Assembly: GCA_046348835.1 (NCBI GenBank)
Contig: JAXMDM010000005.1
Coordinates: 62,001 to 126,000 of the forward strand
DNA length: 64,000 nt
Source of the DNA: Defluviicoccus sp046348835
GTDB taxonomy: Bacteria; Pseudomonadota; Alphaproteobacteria; Rhodospirillales; Defluviicoccaceae
Reading direction: 5' to 3'
The notes under the pieces are model-generated. The model was not told the DNA's origin, made no database searches, and saw nothing but the letters and a program-made list of their open reading frames with translations. Each line of letters begins with the position of its first letter. Position 1 is the stretch's first letter. Below are positions 24,745 to 36,453 of the stretch, piece after piece. The position numbers were made by a program, and so were the translations under genes.

Positions 24745-24897
24745 ACTTTCGCACCGATCTCCAATGGCGGACATGGTGCCGCGGCGCCGGCCGGTCGTCG
24801 AGGGTTTTGGATCTGGCTGGATGGCCTAAAATGACCGATGCCGAGCGGCGGTCGGCGGCGCCGCTCGACTCTTTGCCGGTCGCGTAATGCTCGTTCG

Positions 24898-25758
24898 CTA
24901 GTTTCTCTGGTACTGGATCGACACGACGGCCGATTTACCGCCGGCCAACGTTCCCACCGGGAATTGAATCGTTGCCCCGTAATCGCCCCGGACCGGGCCA
25001 TCGGCGGCAATGTTGACCGGGCTGCAACTGCTATCGAGGATGTTGCCGGTAACCTTGGCCAGCGCGGTGATGGTCCGCGGGTTCCAGTTGTAGCGTCTGA
25101 TCATCATGGCATGATCTTCGGCGGGATTGTTGTTGGCGGCATTCCACCCGAACACCGAATCCCGCTCGCTCGCACCAAAATAGTTCACGAAGCTACCGCT
25201 TCCTAATCTCCCGCCCGTATCGACGTCGAAATCAACCTGTCGCCGCAGGATAATATTCGAAATGGCACTTTGACTTTTATTTGTCAGTGTCATTTCGACG
25301 TTGACCGACCTTTCGTAAGGAGCATTCTTAACGATAACCTGTTTGAGCTGGAGTTTCCCGTCGGTTGTGTTTCTGGTTATGGTACACTTGCTTGCGGCAC
25401 AGGAGATCGTGGAAGGCAAAAAGCCCGTTTCGTCGTCCGCGATGTCGTAGGCCTGAGTTGCATTATAACAAAGGACATAGCCTTCACTAAAGGCCCCGAT
25501 ACCAAAGTGCTCATAGCCCTCGGGCCCTTCATAGCGAACGATATTACCATTCCGGGAGAGGGCGATTTTAGGCGTCCCAGGGAATGTATAATAAGTACTG
25601 GTATCCTCCCTGCCGTCGCCCATGCGTTGCTCTCCGGTCTCGGCCCTGACCGGACCGACCACGGCAGCGGTCGTCACCACCAGACCGCAGATAGCAGCCC
25701 GGCGAAATGAAGCTTTAAGCCAAGTGGATGGATGTTCCGCAGCGTTGTTCTTAAGCAT
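24898..25758 (-). CDS. Secreted protein of unknown function
   Basis: A 286-residue protein with an N-terminal signal ending near GPVRAETG, so exported. The start at 25758 has GGGGGGAT upstream. The mature part is rich in beta-type sequence: TYYTFPGTPKIALSRNGNIV, an FGIGAFSEGYVLCYN block, three further cysteines (TISCAASKC, DSSCSP), and GRLGSGSFVNYFGAS. I do not recognise the family. GC and codon use are clearly lower than in flanking genes, especially at 25200-25600, and it is followed upstream by an AT-rich patch, which suggests transfer. It is leftward and isolated. Confidence 0.75.
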   Translation of the reverse strand: MLKNNAAEHPSTWLKASFRRAAICGLVVTTAAVVGPVRAETGEQRMGDGREDTSTYYTFPGTPKIALSRNGNIVRYEGPEGYEHFGIGAFSEGYVLCYNATQAYDIADDETGFLPSTISCAASKCTITRNTTDGKLQLKQVIVKNAPYERSVNVEMTLTNKSQSAISNIILRRQVDFDVDTGGRLGSGSFVNYFGASERDSVFGWNAANNNPAEDHAMMIRRYNWNPRTITALAKVTGNILDSSCSPVNIAADGPVRGDYGATIQFPVGTLAGGKSAVVSIQYQRN

Positions 25759-26126
25759 AACTATCCCCCCATCAGGATACACGACGAATATAGGAACAAC
25801 GATAGCGCGTACATTACAAATAGGCAATCCATGATTCCGCTATCCTGGTTATTTTCGGTGCATATGCATTCCCCGTATGAGCGCCGCTATTATTAATGAT
25901 TATTATTAACATTAACGACTGTCTCTTACCGACCGAGTAGCTTCTGAAGCGGGGGTGAGGCCCTTGTCGCTGGCGGCGGACCGAAACGAACGGTGGATCC
26001 TCGGCCGGCGTGGCGGGTGCCGCGGATCGCCGCCGCCAGTTTGCCGTTTACGGCGATCCTTGCGACCCCTAGGGTACGCCGCTTTCTCGGCAAGCGACCC
26101 CGATCCGAAAGAGGTCTTCGGCGCAC
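25759..26126. other. Intergenic region with AT-rich patch
   Basis: 368 bases separate the leftward secreted gene from the rightward SLC13 permease. The middle (about 25885-25920) is strikingly AT-rich (GCTATTATTAATGATTATTA) in an otherwise GC-rich chromosome and probably carries the divergent promoters, but I find no convincing -35/-10 pair. No open frame with coding character is visible. Confidence 0.5.
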
Positions 26127-27929
26127 ATGAGTTGGGACTTCCTCCAAGTTGCACTGGTTTTGGCGGTGGTGGCCGTCGTCATCGTCGGCATGATCCAGGA
26201 GAAGGTTTCGGCCGACGTTCTCGCCATCGCCGGCGCGGCGGCGCTGCTGGCAATGGGTGTGCTGAAGACCAACGATGTGCTGAAGGTGTTCAGCAATCCG
26301 GCGCCGATTGCGGTCGGCTGCCTGTTCGTCCTCTCGGCCGCGCTGGAGCGCACCGGCGTCATCAACTGGCTTGGCACGCAGATGGGTCGCGTGCCCTGGA
26401 AGTCGTCCAAGCAGGCGATGCTGGTGATGATGCTGTTGTGTCTGTTCCATTCGGTGTTTTCCAACAACACCGCGATGGTGGTCATCTTCACCCCGGTGGT
26501 CATCCGGCTGGCGCATGCGGTCGATGTGCTGCCCTCGAAACTGCTGATGCCGCTTTCGTTCGCCACCATTCTCGGCGGCACGTGCACCCTGATCGGGACG
26601 TCCACCAACATCGTCGTCGATGGCCTCGCTCAGGCGCACGGCCTGCCGTCCTTCCATATGTTCGAGATCACGCCGCCCGGGATCATCTACGGGGTGATCG
26701 GCGTCCTTTACCTCTATTTCATCGGCCGCAGGCTGTTGCCGGATCGGGAGACCCTGTCCAACACCCTGGTCGATCTTTCGCAGCGACGGTTCCTGACCGA
26801 GATCATGATCCCCGACGGCTCCTCTCTGATCGGCAAGACCGCGGCCGGAGCCGGACTGACCCGTGCGCGCGGCTATAACGTGCTGAGCATCGTCCGCAAC
26901 ATGGTCGACCTCGACCCGGAGCACGGCGAGCCGACTCTGCAAGCGGGAGACCGGCTGGTGATGCGGACCAGCGTCGCCGAGTTCGTCGGCCTGCGCAGCA
27001 ACGGTGCCGCCGCCGATGCGGCCGCACCGGTGGAGATGGAGACGATCAGCCGTCGCAGCTTGCGGATGATGGAAGGGATTGTCGGTCCGGAATCCAGCTT
27101 CGTCGGCCAGACGGTGCGCCAGCTCGACCTGCAGGAGATGTACGGAACCTCCATTCTCGCCATCCATCGGCGTAACGAGAATCTGCACACCAATTTCGAC
27201 AAGGTGCGGCTGGCCTTCGGCGACACGGTGCTGCTGGAGGGATCCCGCGAAGGCCTGAAGCGGCTGTTCGATCGCCGCCAGCTGATCAACCTGACGGAGG
27301 TCACCGAGCAGCCGTTCCGTCGCAACAAGGCATGGATCGCCATCGTCGCCGTCCTCGCGGTGATGGCGTTGTCTGCCTTCGAGATCCTGCCCATCGCCGG
27401 GGCGGCGTTCATGGCCGCGGCCGTCGTCGTCGTCTTCGGCTGCCTCGATGCCCAGGAGGCCTACCGGTCGATCCATTGGCCGATTCTGATGCTGATCCTC
27501 GGCATGATGGCGATCGGCTCGGCCATGGAGAGCAGCGGGGCGGGCGCGCTCCTCGTCGACCGCCTGTTCGAGCTTGTAGGCCCGCTGGGGCCGATCGTCG
27601 TTCTCTCCCTCGTCTATTTTCTCACCTCGCTCCTCACCGAGTTCATGAGCCACAATGCGTCGGCGATCCTCATCACCCCCATCGCCATCGATATCGCCAG
27701 CAAGATGGGGGTGGATTCCCGTCCCTTCCTCGTCGCCGTCATGTTCGCCGCTTCGGCCAGCTTCGCCACCCCGATCGGCTACGCCACCAATACCCTCGTC
27801 TACGCCGCCGGCGGCTACAAGTTCACCGACTTCGTCAGGGTGGGGCTGCCGCTCAATATCCTGCTGTGGGCGGTGGCAACGGTCATCCTGCCGTTTTTCT
27901 TTCCGCTCACCGCCGTCGCTCCCCGCTGA
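26127..27929 (+). CDS. SLC13-family permease with two TrkA-C domains
   Basis: A 600-residue membrane protein of the SLC13/CitMHS-like group. Two blocks of hydrophobic segments enclose two cytoplasmic TrkA-C (RCK_C) domains at about residues 220-285 and 310-385 (GPESSFVGQTVRQLDLQEMY region). The transport motifs FSNNTAMVVIFTPVV and ILGGTCTLIGTSTNIVVDG in the first half are mirrored by TEFMSHNASAILITPIA and SFATPIGYATNTLVYAAGGY in the second. Substrate could be a dicarboxylate or sulfate; sequence does not decide. It is convergent with uvrA, 37 bases away. Confidence 0.9.
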   Translation: MSWDFLQVALVLAVVAVVIVGMIQEKVSADVLAIAGAAALLAMGVLKTNDVLKVFSNPAPIAVGCLFVLSAALERTGVINWLGTQMGRVPWKSSKQAMLVMMLLCLFHSVFSNNTAMVVIFTPVVIRLAHAVDVLPSKLLMPLSFATILGGTCTLIGTSTNIVVDGLAQAHGLPSFHMFEITPPGIIYGVIGVLYLYFIGRRLLPDRETLSNTLVDLSQRRFLTEIMIPDGSSLIGKTAAGAGLTRARGYNVLSIVRNMVDLDPEHGEPTLQAGDRLVMRTSVAEFVGLRSNGAAADAAAPVEMETISRRSLRMMEGIVGPESSFVGQTVRQLDLQEMYGTSILAIHRRNENLHTNFDKVRLAFGDTVLLEGSREGLKRLFDRRQLINLTEVTEQPFRRNKAWIAIVAVLAVMALSAFEILPIAGAAFMAAAVVVVFGCLDAQEAYRSIHWPILMLILGMMAIGSAMESSGAGALLVDRLFELVGPLGPIVVLSLVYFLTSLLTEFMSHNASAILITPIAIDIASKMGVDSRPFLVAVMFAASASFATPIGYATNTLVYAAGGYKFTDFVRVGLPLNILLWAVATVILPFFFPLTAVAPR

Positions 27930-27966
27930 ACCGCAAGCGCTGCGGGCAAGGGCGGGTTCCCGCTCC

Positions 27967-30813
<2,847 letters not shown>

Positions 30814-31000
30814 GCCATCTCGCTTGGTTGACGGGTGGGGTCGGCGGCATTGGGGGGTGTGCCGCTAGCGGAGTTTAGGTGTAGAGTGGGGGCCGAACCA
30901 GCGGTGCTGTGCCGGTGCGTGGCGGTTCGCATCGGGATGACAGCACGAGGCGGAGAGCGCGCGGCGATAGCGGCTGCGCCGGACGGTGGGAATCAGCAGC

Positions 31001-31492
31001 ATGGCAGGGTCGGTCAACAAGGTCATTCTCGTCGGCAACCTCGGGCGCGACCCGGAGGTGCGCAATCTGCAGGACGGCAGCAAAGTGGTCACCCTTTCGG
31101 TGGCCACCTCGGAGCGCTGGCGGGACCGGCAATCGGGGGAGAATCGCGAGCGGACCGAGTGGCATCGTGTAGTCGTCTTCAACGAGCGCCTCGCCGAAGT
31201 GGCCGAGCGATACCTGCGCAAGGGCTCCAAGGTGTATGTGGAAGGGGCGCTGCAGACCCGCAAGTGGACCGGGAACGACGGCCAGGAACGCTACACCACG
31301 GAAGTGGTCCTGCAGCGGTTCCGCGGCGAGCTCACCATGCTCGACGGCCGCGGCGACACCGGCATGGGCGCCGGCGGCGATCCCGGCTATGCCCCGGCGG
31401 ATGCGCCCGCTCCGGCCGGCGGCGGCGGCTTTGGAGGGTCGGCGGGCGGCCGCGGTCGTGGTGTCGAACTCGACGACGAGATCCCCTTCTGA
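31001..31492 (+). CDS. ssb: Single-stranded DNA-binding protein
   Basis: A 163-residue SSB. The OB-fold starts MAGSVNKVILVGNLGRDPEV and contains EWHRVVVFNERLAEVAERYL and GSKVYVEGALQTRKW; a Gly-rich linker (residues 120-155) leads to the acidic tail DDEIPF that recruits repair and replication proteins. I take the ATG at 31001 rather than the in-frame ATG five codons earlier, because family members begin at MAGSVNK. Divergent from uvrA. Confidence 0.97.
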   Translation: MAGSVNKVILVGNLGRDPEVRNLQDGSKVVTLSVATSERWRDRQSGENRERTEWHRVVVFNERLAEVAERYLRKGSKVYVEGALQTRKWTGNDGQERYTTEVVLQRFRGELTMLDGRGDTGMGAGGDPGYAPADAPAPAGGGGFGGSAGGRGRGVELDDEIPF

Positions 31493-31599
31493 GCTTCGGC
31501 CGGCAGCCGTCGTTTGCCGGTTGCGCAGCGCTTTCACCCGGTCGTAACGGTGGCTCGGTGCCTCCGTTCAAACCATTGCCCACCGAACTTTCGTTGGCC

Positions 31600-32790
31600 A
31601 TGGGGAGTGACGGCGAATCCCATGGGGAGAGAGTGGCTTGGCTCTCCCACAGCTTCGGTTACGACGACGACTTCATGTATCTCGAGGCTATCCTCGCCGG
31701 CTTCTGCCGGCGCTTCACCCAGACCCGGATCATCGTCGAGCCGAAGATGCTGGCGAAGAACGAGGCGGGGCTTCCGCTCGCACCCTGGTTGCGCACGAAG
31801 ACGCTGACGCTGAGGCGGCCGTCCGCCGACGGCGATTATGGTCGCAGCCTGGAATTGCCCGGTCCCGGGCTGATCCCCCGGCTCCTCCGCTACCGTCCGG
31901 CGTTGCTGATCCTTTACGACTTCAGCCGGGTGACCTGGCTCGGCGCCCTGATCGCGGCGGCATTGGGACGGAGGTGTCGGGTGCTGCTGCTGGTCGAGGG
32001 GGATCCCGCGTTCCGGGGCCGTCGGCACGGCCGGCTGCAGGGGGCCATTCGCCGTCTTATCGCGCATCAGGCGTCGGTGGTGATGACCAACAACGCCGCC
32101 GGTGGCGCCTATCTCACCAAGACGCTGGGGGTCGGCGCCGACAAGCTGGTGGTCCGCCCTTATCTGACCTCCGTTCCGCCGGTGGCGCCGCCGCCGGAAG
32201 AAGGGCTGTTCCGAGGGCGGGATGGGGAAAGTCGCGTCCGCTTCCTCTTCCTCAATTCGATCACGCCCCGGAAGGGCCTGGACTGCCTGATCCGTGCCGT
32301 TGCCGTCCTCGATGCGGGCCGGCGTCGTCGGCTGGCGGTGCGTGTCGTTGGCGACGGGGCGGCGCGCGCCGGGTGCGCGCAATTGGCCGCCGAACTGGGC
32401 GTCGCCGGGGTTTTCACCTTCTCCGGGGCGGTTCCCTGGCGCCAAGTGGGGGATGCCTATGCCGCCGCCGACGTGCTGGTCGCCCCCAGCCGGCGTGATT
32501 ACCGCTCACTGGTCGGTTTCGAGGCCCTAGCCTGCGGCCTGCCGGTGATTGCCTCGGTGTATGACGGCGCCGCCGAGGAGGTGGTGGAGCCGGGCAGCAA
32601 CGGGTTTATCGTCGATCCGCACGACGCCGACGCTCTCGCCGCGAGCCTGGCCTGGTTTGTCGACCGGCCGGAGGCGAGGCCGCAGATGGCGGCGGCAAGC
32701 CGGAGGATCGCCCGCCGGTTTACCGTGGAGCGCGTCGTTGCCAACCTCGTCGAGGCCGGCCGGTTGGCGCTGAGCCGCCCGCCCGGCTGA
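31600..32790 (+). CDS. Glycosyltransferase family 4 protein
   Basis: A GT4-type glycosyltransferase of about 396 residues. The C-terminal nucleotide-sugar-binding half shows FLFLNSITPRKGLDCLIRAV, then ADVLVAPSRRDYRSLVGFEA and ACGLPVIASVYDGAAEEVVE with GSNGFIVDPHDADALA, a clear GT-B pattern with the conserved E-x7-E spacing. The start is uncertain: the frame is open back across ssb; I use the ATG at 31600, and a GTG at 31558 is an alternative; neither has a strong ribosome binding site. No polysaccharide cluster surrounds it, so the acceptor is unknown. Confidence 0.85.
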   Translation: MGSDGESHGERVAWLSHSFGYDDDFMYLEAILAGFCRRFTQTRIIVEPKMLAKNEAGLPLAPWLRTKTLTLRRPSADGDYGRSLELPGPGLIPRLLRYRPALLILYDFSRVTWLGALIAAALGRRCRVLLLVEGDPAFRGRRHGRLQGAIRRLIAHQASVVMTNNAAGGAYLTKTLGVGADKLVVRPYLTSVPPVAPPPEEGLFRGRDGESRVRFLFLNSITPRKGLDCLIRAVAVLDAGRRRRLAVRVVGDGAARAGCAQLAAELGVAGVFTFSGAVPWRQVGDAYAAADVLVAPSRRDYRSLVGFEALACGLPVIASVYDGAAEEVVEPGSNGFIVDPHDADALAASLAWFVDRPEARPQMAAASRRIARRFTVERVVANLVEAGRLALSRPPG

Positions 32791-32863
32791 TCCGGTTTAC
32801 CGGATCGCAACCCCGCCTGTGCTGCACTCCGACCATTGCTTTCCGGCGAAGAGGCTTGGTGCG

Positions 32864-33619
32864 GTGCCGACCAAGACCCATTCCCTGTCAACTCGGCGGC
32901 TTCCGGTTCTGTCGATCGCGTTGGCGCTCGCGATCCTCGTCCCGCGGCCGGGGCGGGCCTGCGACATGGCAAACACCTGGGCCGAGCGCACACTCTGCCA
33001 GTATGAGGATCTGGGGCGGGCCGATCGCAGCATCCAGGCGCGTTTCGGCGACGTCGCCAAGGACCTGCCGACCGGCGAGCGCGAGAAGCTGCGGAGCGAA
33101 CAACGGTCGTGGCTCGCCCGGCGGGAGGACTGCCGCACCGCGCCGCAGCCGGTCAACTGCCTTGCGTCTGCTTATGCTAAAAGGCTGGCTGAACTGGATC
33201 GCCGCGATGCGCGCGCCGATCTGCTGCGGCGTCCGCCCTCGGCCACCGACGTCGAGCCGTTCGAGACCGAAGCCCGGCGCATCGAACGGCTGACCGTCTC
33301 GCTGCGCAAGCGGACCGCGGAGGACACGGGCGGCACCGCGTTCCTGTGGAGCGACGGCACCCAGCCGGTGATGCTGGTCGAACCCACCAACGAGCGCTTC
33401 GAAGCCTCTGCCGGCGGGACCCGCTACTACTTCCGCAAGGGGGCACTCTTTTATGTGAAGAGCCAGGCCGACCGCGCCGGGTTCGAAGACGGGGAAATGC
33501 TGTTCTGGGTGAATGCGGCCGGGCAGCCGGCGAGCGGTGCGGCGGTAGCATGGTCGGTCCGCCAGCAACAACTGCTTTCCCGGGCGGCCGGACTGCTGGC
33601 GCTCTTCGGCGAGCGCTGA
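32864..33619 (+). CDS. LprI-like (DUF1311) secreted protein
   Basis: A 251-residue protein with a signal (LPVLSIALALAILVPRPGRA) ending before a CDMANTWAERTLCQ segment. The N-terminal 90 residues after the signal match the LprI/DUF1311 pattern, with paired cysteines (CDMA...LCQY; DCRTAPQPVNCLAS) and helix ADRSIQARFGDVAKDLP. LprI proteins in mycobacteria inhibit lysozyme; that role is not shown here. The C-terminal half (FLWSDGTQPVMLVEPTNE onward) is a separate beta-rich domain unknown to me. I start at the GTG at 32864, which gives a clean signal; a GTG 15 codons earlier is possible. Confidence 0.75.
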   Translation: MPTKTHSLSTRRLPVLSIALALAILVPRPGRACDMANTWAERTLCQYEDLGRADRSIQARFGDVAKDLPTGEREKLRSEQRSWLARREDCRTAPQPVNCLASAYAKRLAELDRRDARADLLRRPPSATDVEPFETEARRIERLTVSLRKRTAEDTGGTAFLWSDGTQPVMLVEPTNERFEASAGGTRYYFRKGALFYVKSQADRAGFEDGEMLFWVNAAGQPASGAAVAWSVRQQQLLSRAAGLLALFGER

Positions 33620-33717
33620 GCGGGGGGTGCGCCTGGCGCTCCTGTTTCCCGGCAGGGGGAAAACCATGTTACATTTTTGGCAAGCCCAGAACCTGCCTGC
33701 GCGGAGATCCCGCTGCC

Positions 33718-33876
33718 GTGACCGCCCGTCCAATCCTGCTCATGTTCATCGCTGCCGCCGGCTTGGCGCTCGCCGGTTGCTCCCTTCCCCCGGGCAGCGG
33801 CTCCACCGCTTTCGACGACTGCTACAACCGACCGCCGCTCTACCAGCAGGAGCACGGCTGTTACGAGGGTCGCTAA
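33718..33876 (+). CDS. Small lipoprotein (52 residues)
   Basis: A short frame giving TARPILLMFIAAAGLALAGC, a good lipoprotein signal with lipobox LAGC at about residue 21, then a mature part of about 32 residues with paired cysteines (FDDCYNRPPL, EHGCYEG). It starts at GTG 33718; an ATG eight codons later is an alternative. Ribosome binding site is poor. It lies about 100 bases after the LprI-like gene and may belong to the same transcript. Function unknown; expression is not proven. Confidence 0.5.
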   Translation: MTARPILLMFIAAAGLALAGCSLPPGSGSTAFDDCYNRPPLYQQEHGCYEGR

Positions 33877-33895
33877 CCCTGCCGCCGCGCCAGGC

Positions 33896-35023
33896 TCAGA
33901 TGCAATAGCAGCGCAGCGGCTCGAAGCCGTTGAAACCCACCGACGCATAGGTGCTGGTATAGGCGCCGGTGGCCCGGATCTCGATCTTGTCGCCGATGGA
34001 AAGGTCCGCGGGCAGCCGGTAATCGGAGCGCTCGTAGAGCACGTCGGCGGAATCGCAGGTAGGCCCGGCGAGGATCACCCGCTCGCCTCTGCCCTGGCGC
34101 CGGCTTTTCACCGGATACTGGATGGCTTCGCCCTCGGTTTCGGCGAGGCCGCCGAACTTGCCGATGTCGAGATAGACCCAGCGCCGGTCATCGCCCCGCG
34201 CCTTGCGCGAGATGAGTAGAACCTCGGTCTGGATGATGCCGGCTTCGCCCACCATCTGCCGTCCCGGTTCGACGATGACGTTGGGAAGCCGATTGCCGAA
34301 ATAGGTGTGGATCGCCCGACGGATGGCGGCGCCGTAGGCGCACAGCACCGGCAGCTTGCGCCGGTAGCGGGCGGGAAAGCCGCCGCCGATGTTGAGCAGA
34401 TCCAGCTCGACACCGGCGTCGGCGAGGGAGCGGAAGAGCTTTGCCGCGGCCGAGACGGCCTCCTCCCATTGTCGCGGATCGCGCTGCTGCGAACCCACAT
34501 GGAACGAGATGCCGCACGGCACGACGCCCAGGTCGCGGGCGGCGAGCAGCAACTCTTCCGCCATTTCCGGCTCGCAGCCGAACTTCCGCGACAGCGGCCA
34601 CTCGGCACCCGCGCCGGAGGTGAGGATGCGACAGAAGACGCGGGCGCCGGGCGCCGCTGCGGCGATCTTTTCCAGCTCTTCGCGGCTGTCGAAGGCGAAC
34701 AGACCCACACCGAGCGCGTGCGCGGCGACAATGTCCGATCGTCGCTTGATGGTGTTGCCGAAGGAGATGCGCTCGGCGATGCCGCCGGCGGCCAGCACCT
34801 GATGGATTTCGTTCAGGCTGGCACAGTCGAACGAGGAGCCGAGGCTGGCCAGCAGCGCCAGGATTTCCTGCGCCGGGTTGGCCTTGACCGCGTAGTAGAT
34901 CACCGCTTCCGGCATCGCCCGACTGAGTTTTCTATAGGCCTGGCGGACGACGTTAAGATCGACGACAAGGCAGGGAGTCTGCGGCTGGCGATCGGCGAGA
35001 AAGCGGGTGATCTTCTTGGTCAT
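33896..35023 (-). CDS. Type III PLP-dependent ornithine/lysine decarboxylase
   Basis: A 375-residue fold-type III decarboxylase that most likely makes putrescine from ornithine. The PLP lysine is K47 in VIYYAVKANP; LLNIGGGFP, IVEPGRQMVGEAG and the active-site CDSAD (AGPTCDSADVLYE) follow, ending with YASVGFNGFEPL. The start at 35023 has a good GGAGACGAAGG ribosome binding site; the frame is open further upstream. It is the last gene of a leftward three-gene operon, 26 bases downstream of homospermidine synthase, so its putrescine would feed that enzyme. Lysine use (cadaverine) is not excluded. Confidence 0.9.
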   Translation of the reverse strand: MTKKITRFLADRQPQTPCLVVDLNVVRQAYRKLSRAMPEAVIYYAVKANPAQEILALLASLGSSFDCASLNEIHQVLAAGGIAERISFGNTIKRRSDIVAAHALGVGLFAFDSREELEKIAAAAPGARVFCRILTSGAGAEWPLSRKFGCEPEMAEELLLAARDLGVVPCGISFHVGSQQRDPRQWEEAVSAAAKLFRSLADAGVELDLLNIGGGFPARYRRKLPVLCAYGAAIRRAIHTYFGNRLPNVIVEPGRQMVGEAGIIQTEVLLISRKARGDDRRWVYLDIGKFGGLAETEGEAIQYPVKSRRQGRGERVILAGPTCDSADVLYERSDYRLPADLSIGDKIEIRATGAYTSTYASVGFNGFEPLRCYCI

Positions 35024-35049
35024 TGCCTTCGTCTCCTGGTCTGCGGTCG

Positions 35050-36453
35050 CTACAGGACGCGGAAGTTGTGGAATTGCCAGGGGCAGGTGGTGTCGGTCAC
35101 TTCGGCGAAGAGGACGCCGCGATCGGCGAGGGGGGTCCAGTCGGAGTAGACACCGACCACCTCTCCCAGATACGGGCGGGCGATCTCCATGCAGCGGGCG
35201 AAGTCGATGTCGTCGGGTTCGACGATGCCGGCCCGCGGGTTTTCCATTGCCCAGATCATTCCGGCGAGGACGGCGGCGGTGACCTGCAGGCTGGTGGCGT
35301 TGTTGTGGGGGACGAGCCGGCGCGTCTCCTCGATCGAGAGCCGCGAGCCGTACCAGTAGGCACCGTTGGCATGGCCCATGAGCAGCACTCCGAGTTCGTC
35401 GATGCCGGAGACGATCTCGTCCATCATCAGCCGCTTCGAGGGCTGCAGGCGCCAGTTCTTGCCGGCGAGTTCGTGCAGCGACAGCACCGCGTCGTCGCAC
35501 GGGTGATAGGCGTAGTGGACGGTCGGCCGGTAGGCGGCGCCGGTGCCGTTGGCCACGGTCAGATAGTCGGCAATGGAAATCGACTCGTTGTGGGTGACGA
35601 GGAAGCCGTGAAACGGCCCTTCCAACGGCGTCCAGGTGCGGACACGGGTGCCGGCGCCCGGTCGATCCAGATAGATGGCGGCACCGCTACCGAAGCTGTG
35701 GCGACATCCGTCGGCGGGAAACTGCCGCTCGTGCGTGCCCCAGCCCAGTTCCGCCGGCTGGCAGCCTTCCCCGACGAAGCCGTCGATGGACCAGGTGTTG
35801 ACGAACTCGCCCACCCCTTTCGGCTTCAGCGCCACCTGGGTGTCACGCTCGGCGATATGGATCACCTTGACCCCGAGGTCGCGGGCGAGCGCCGCCCAGC
35901 CGGCGCGGTCGGTGGGCACGGCGGTGGAATGGCCGGTATCGGCGGCGATGTTGAGCAGCGCTTCCTTGACGAAATGGGAGACGAGGCCGGGGTTGGCGCC
36001 GTGGGTGATCACCGCCGTCGGGTCGCCCGGGCCCCGGCGCAGCGCCAGGGCGCTTTCGCGGAGCGCGTAGTTGGACCGCTCCGACGGCGACTTGCCGGGA
36101 TCGGTGTAGCCCCCCGCCCACGGCTCGATGCAGGTGTCGAGGTAGAGGGCGCCGCGCTCGCGGGCGAGCTCGATCAGCGCCGTCGAGGAAACGTCCACCG
36201 ACAGGTTGAGGAGAAAATCGCCCGGACCCAGCAGCGGCTCCAGCACCTGGCGGTAGTTATCCCGAACGAGCGGCGTCACGACGAAGCGAAGCCCGTACTC
36301 CTCGGCGACCTCCCGTCCGCGCTCTTCGGCGGTGACGATGACGATGCGCTCGCGATGGAGGCGAACGTGACGGAGGATCAGGGGCAGGACACCTTGGCCG
36401 ATGCTGCCGAAGCCGACGATGACCAGGTTGCCGGCGAAACTGGTATGGATCAT
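35050..36453 (-). CDS. hss: Homospermidine synthase
   Basis: A 467-residue homospermidine synthase that joins two putrescine molecules (or spermidine plus putrescine) with NAD+ as a hydride carrier. The Rossmann NAD motif VIVGFGSIGQGVLP is at residues 11-24; YLDTCIEPWAGGYTDP and ITHGANPGLVSHFVKEAL are strong family segments, as is HNNATSLQVTAAVLAG. The start overlaps the stop of the upstream decarboxylase by four bases (ATGA), showing translational coupling. Length fits the family. Confidence 0.96.
   Translation of the reverse strand: MIHTSFAGNLVIVGFGSIGQGVLPLILRHVRLHRERIVIVTAEERGREVAEEYGLRFVVTPLVRDNYRQVLEPLLGPGDFLLNLSVDVSSTALIELARERGALYLDTCIEPWAGGYTDPGKSPSERSNYALRESALALRRGPGDPTAVITHGANPGLVSHFVKEALLNIAADTGHSTAVPTDRAGWAALARDLGVKVIHIAERDTQVALKPKGVGEFVNTWSIDGFVGEGCQPAELGWGTHERQFPADGCRHSFGSGAAIYLDRPGAGTRVRTWTPLEGPFHGFLVTHNESISIADYLTVANGTGAAYRPTVHYAYHPCDDAVLSLHELAGKNWRLQPSKRLMMDEIVSGIDELGVLLMGHANGAYWYGSRLSIEETRRLVPHNNATSLQVTAAVLAGMIWAMENPRAGIVEPDDIDFARCMEIARPYLGEVVGVYSDWTPLADRGVLFAEVTDTTCPWQFHNFRVL

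Noticed and set aside
30814..31000. LexA box between uvrA and ssb
   Set aside because: I looked for GTTC-N7-GTTC and its complement; isolated GAAC and GTTC words occur but not with the right spacing.
30835..31599. N-terminal extension of the glycosyltransferase frame
   Set aside because: The frame stays open across ssb, but this stretch has no similarity and would overlap ssb entirely; the real start must be near 31558-31630.
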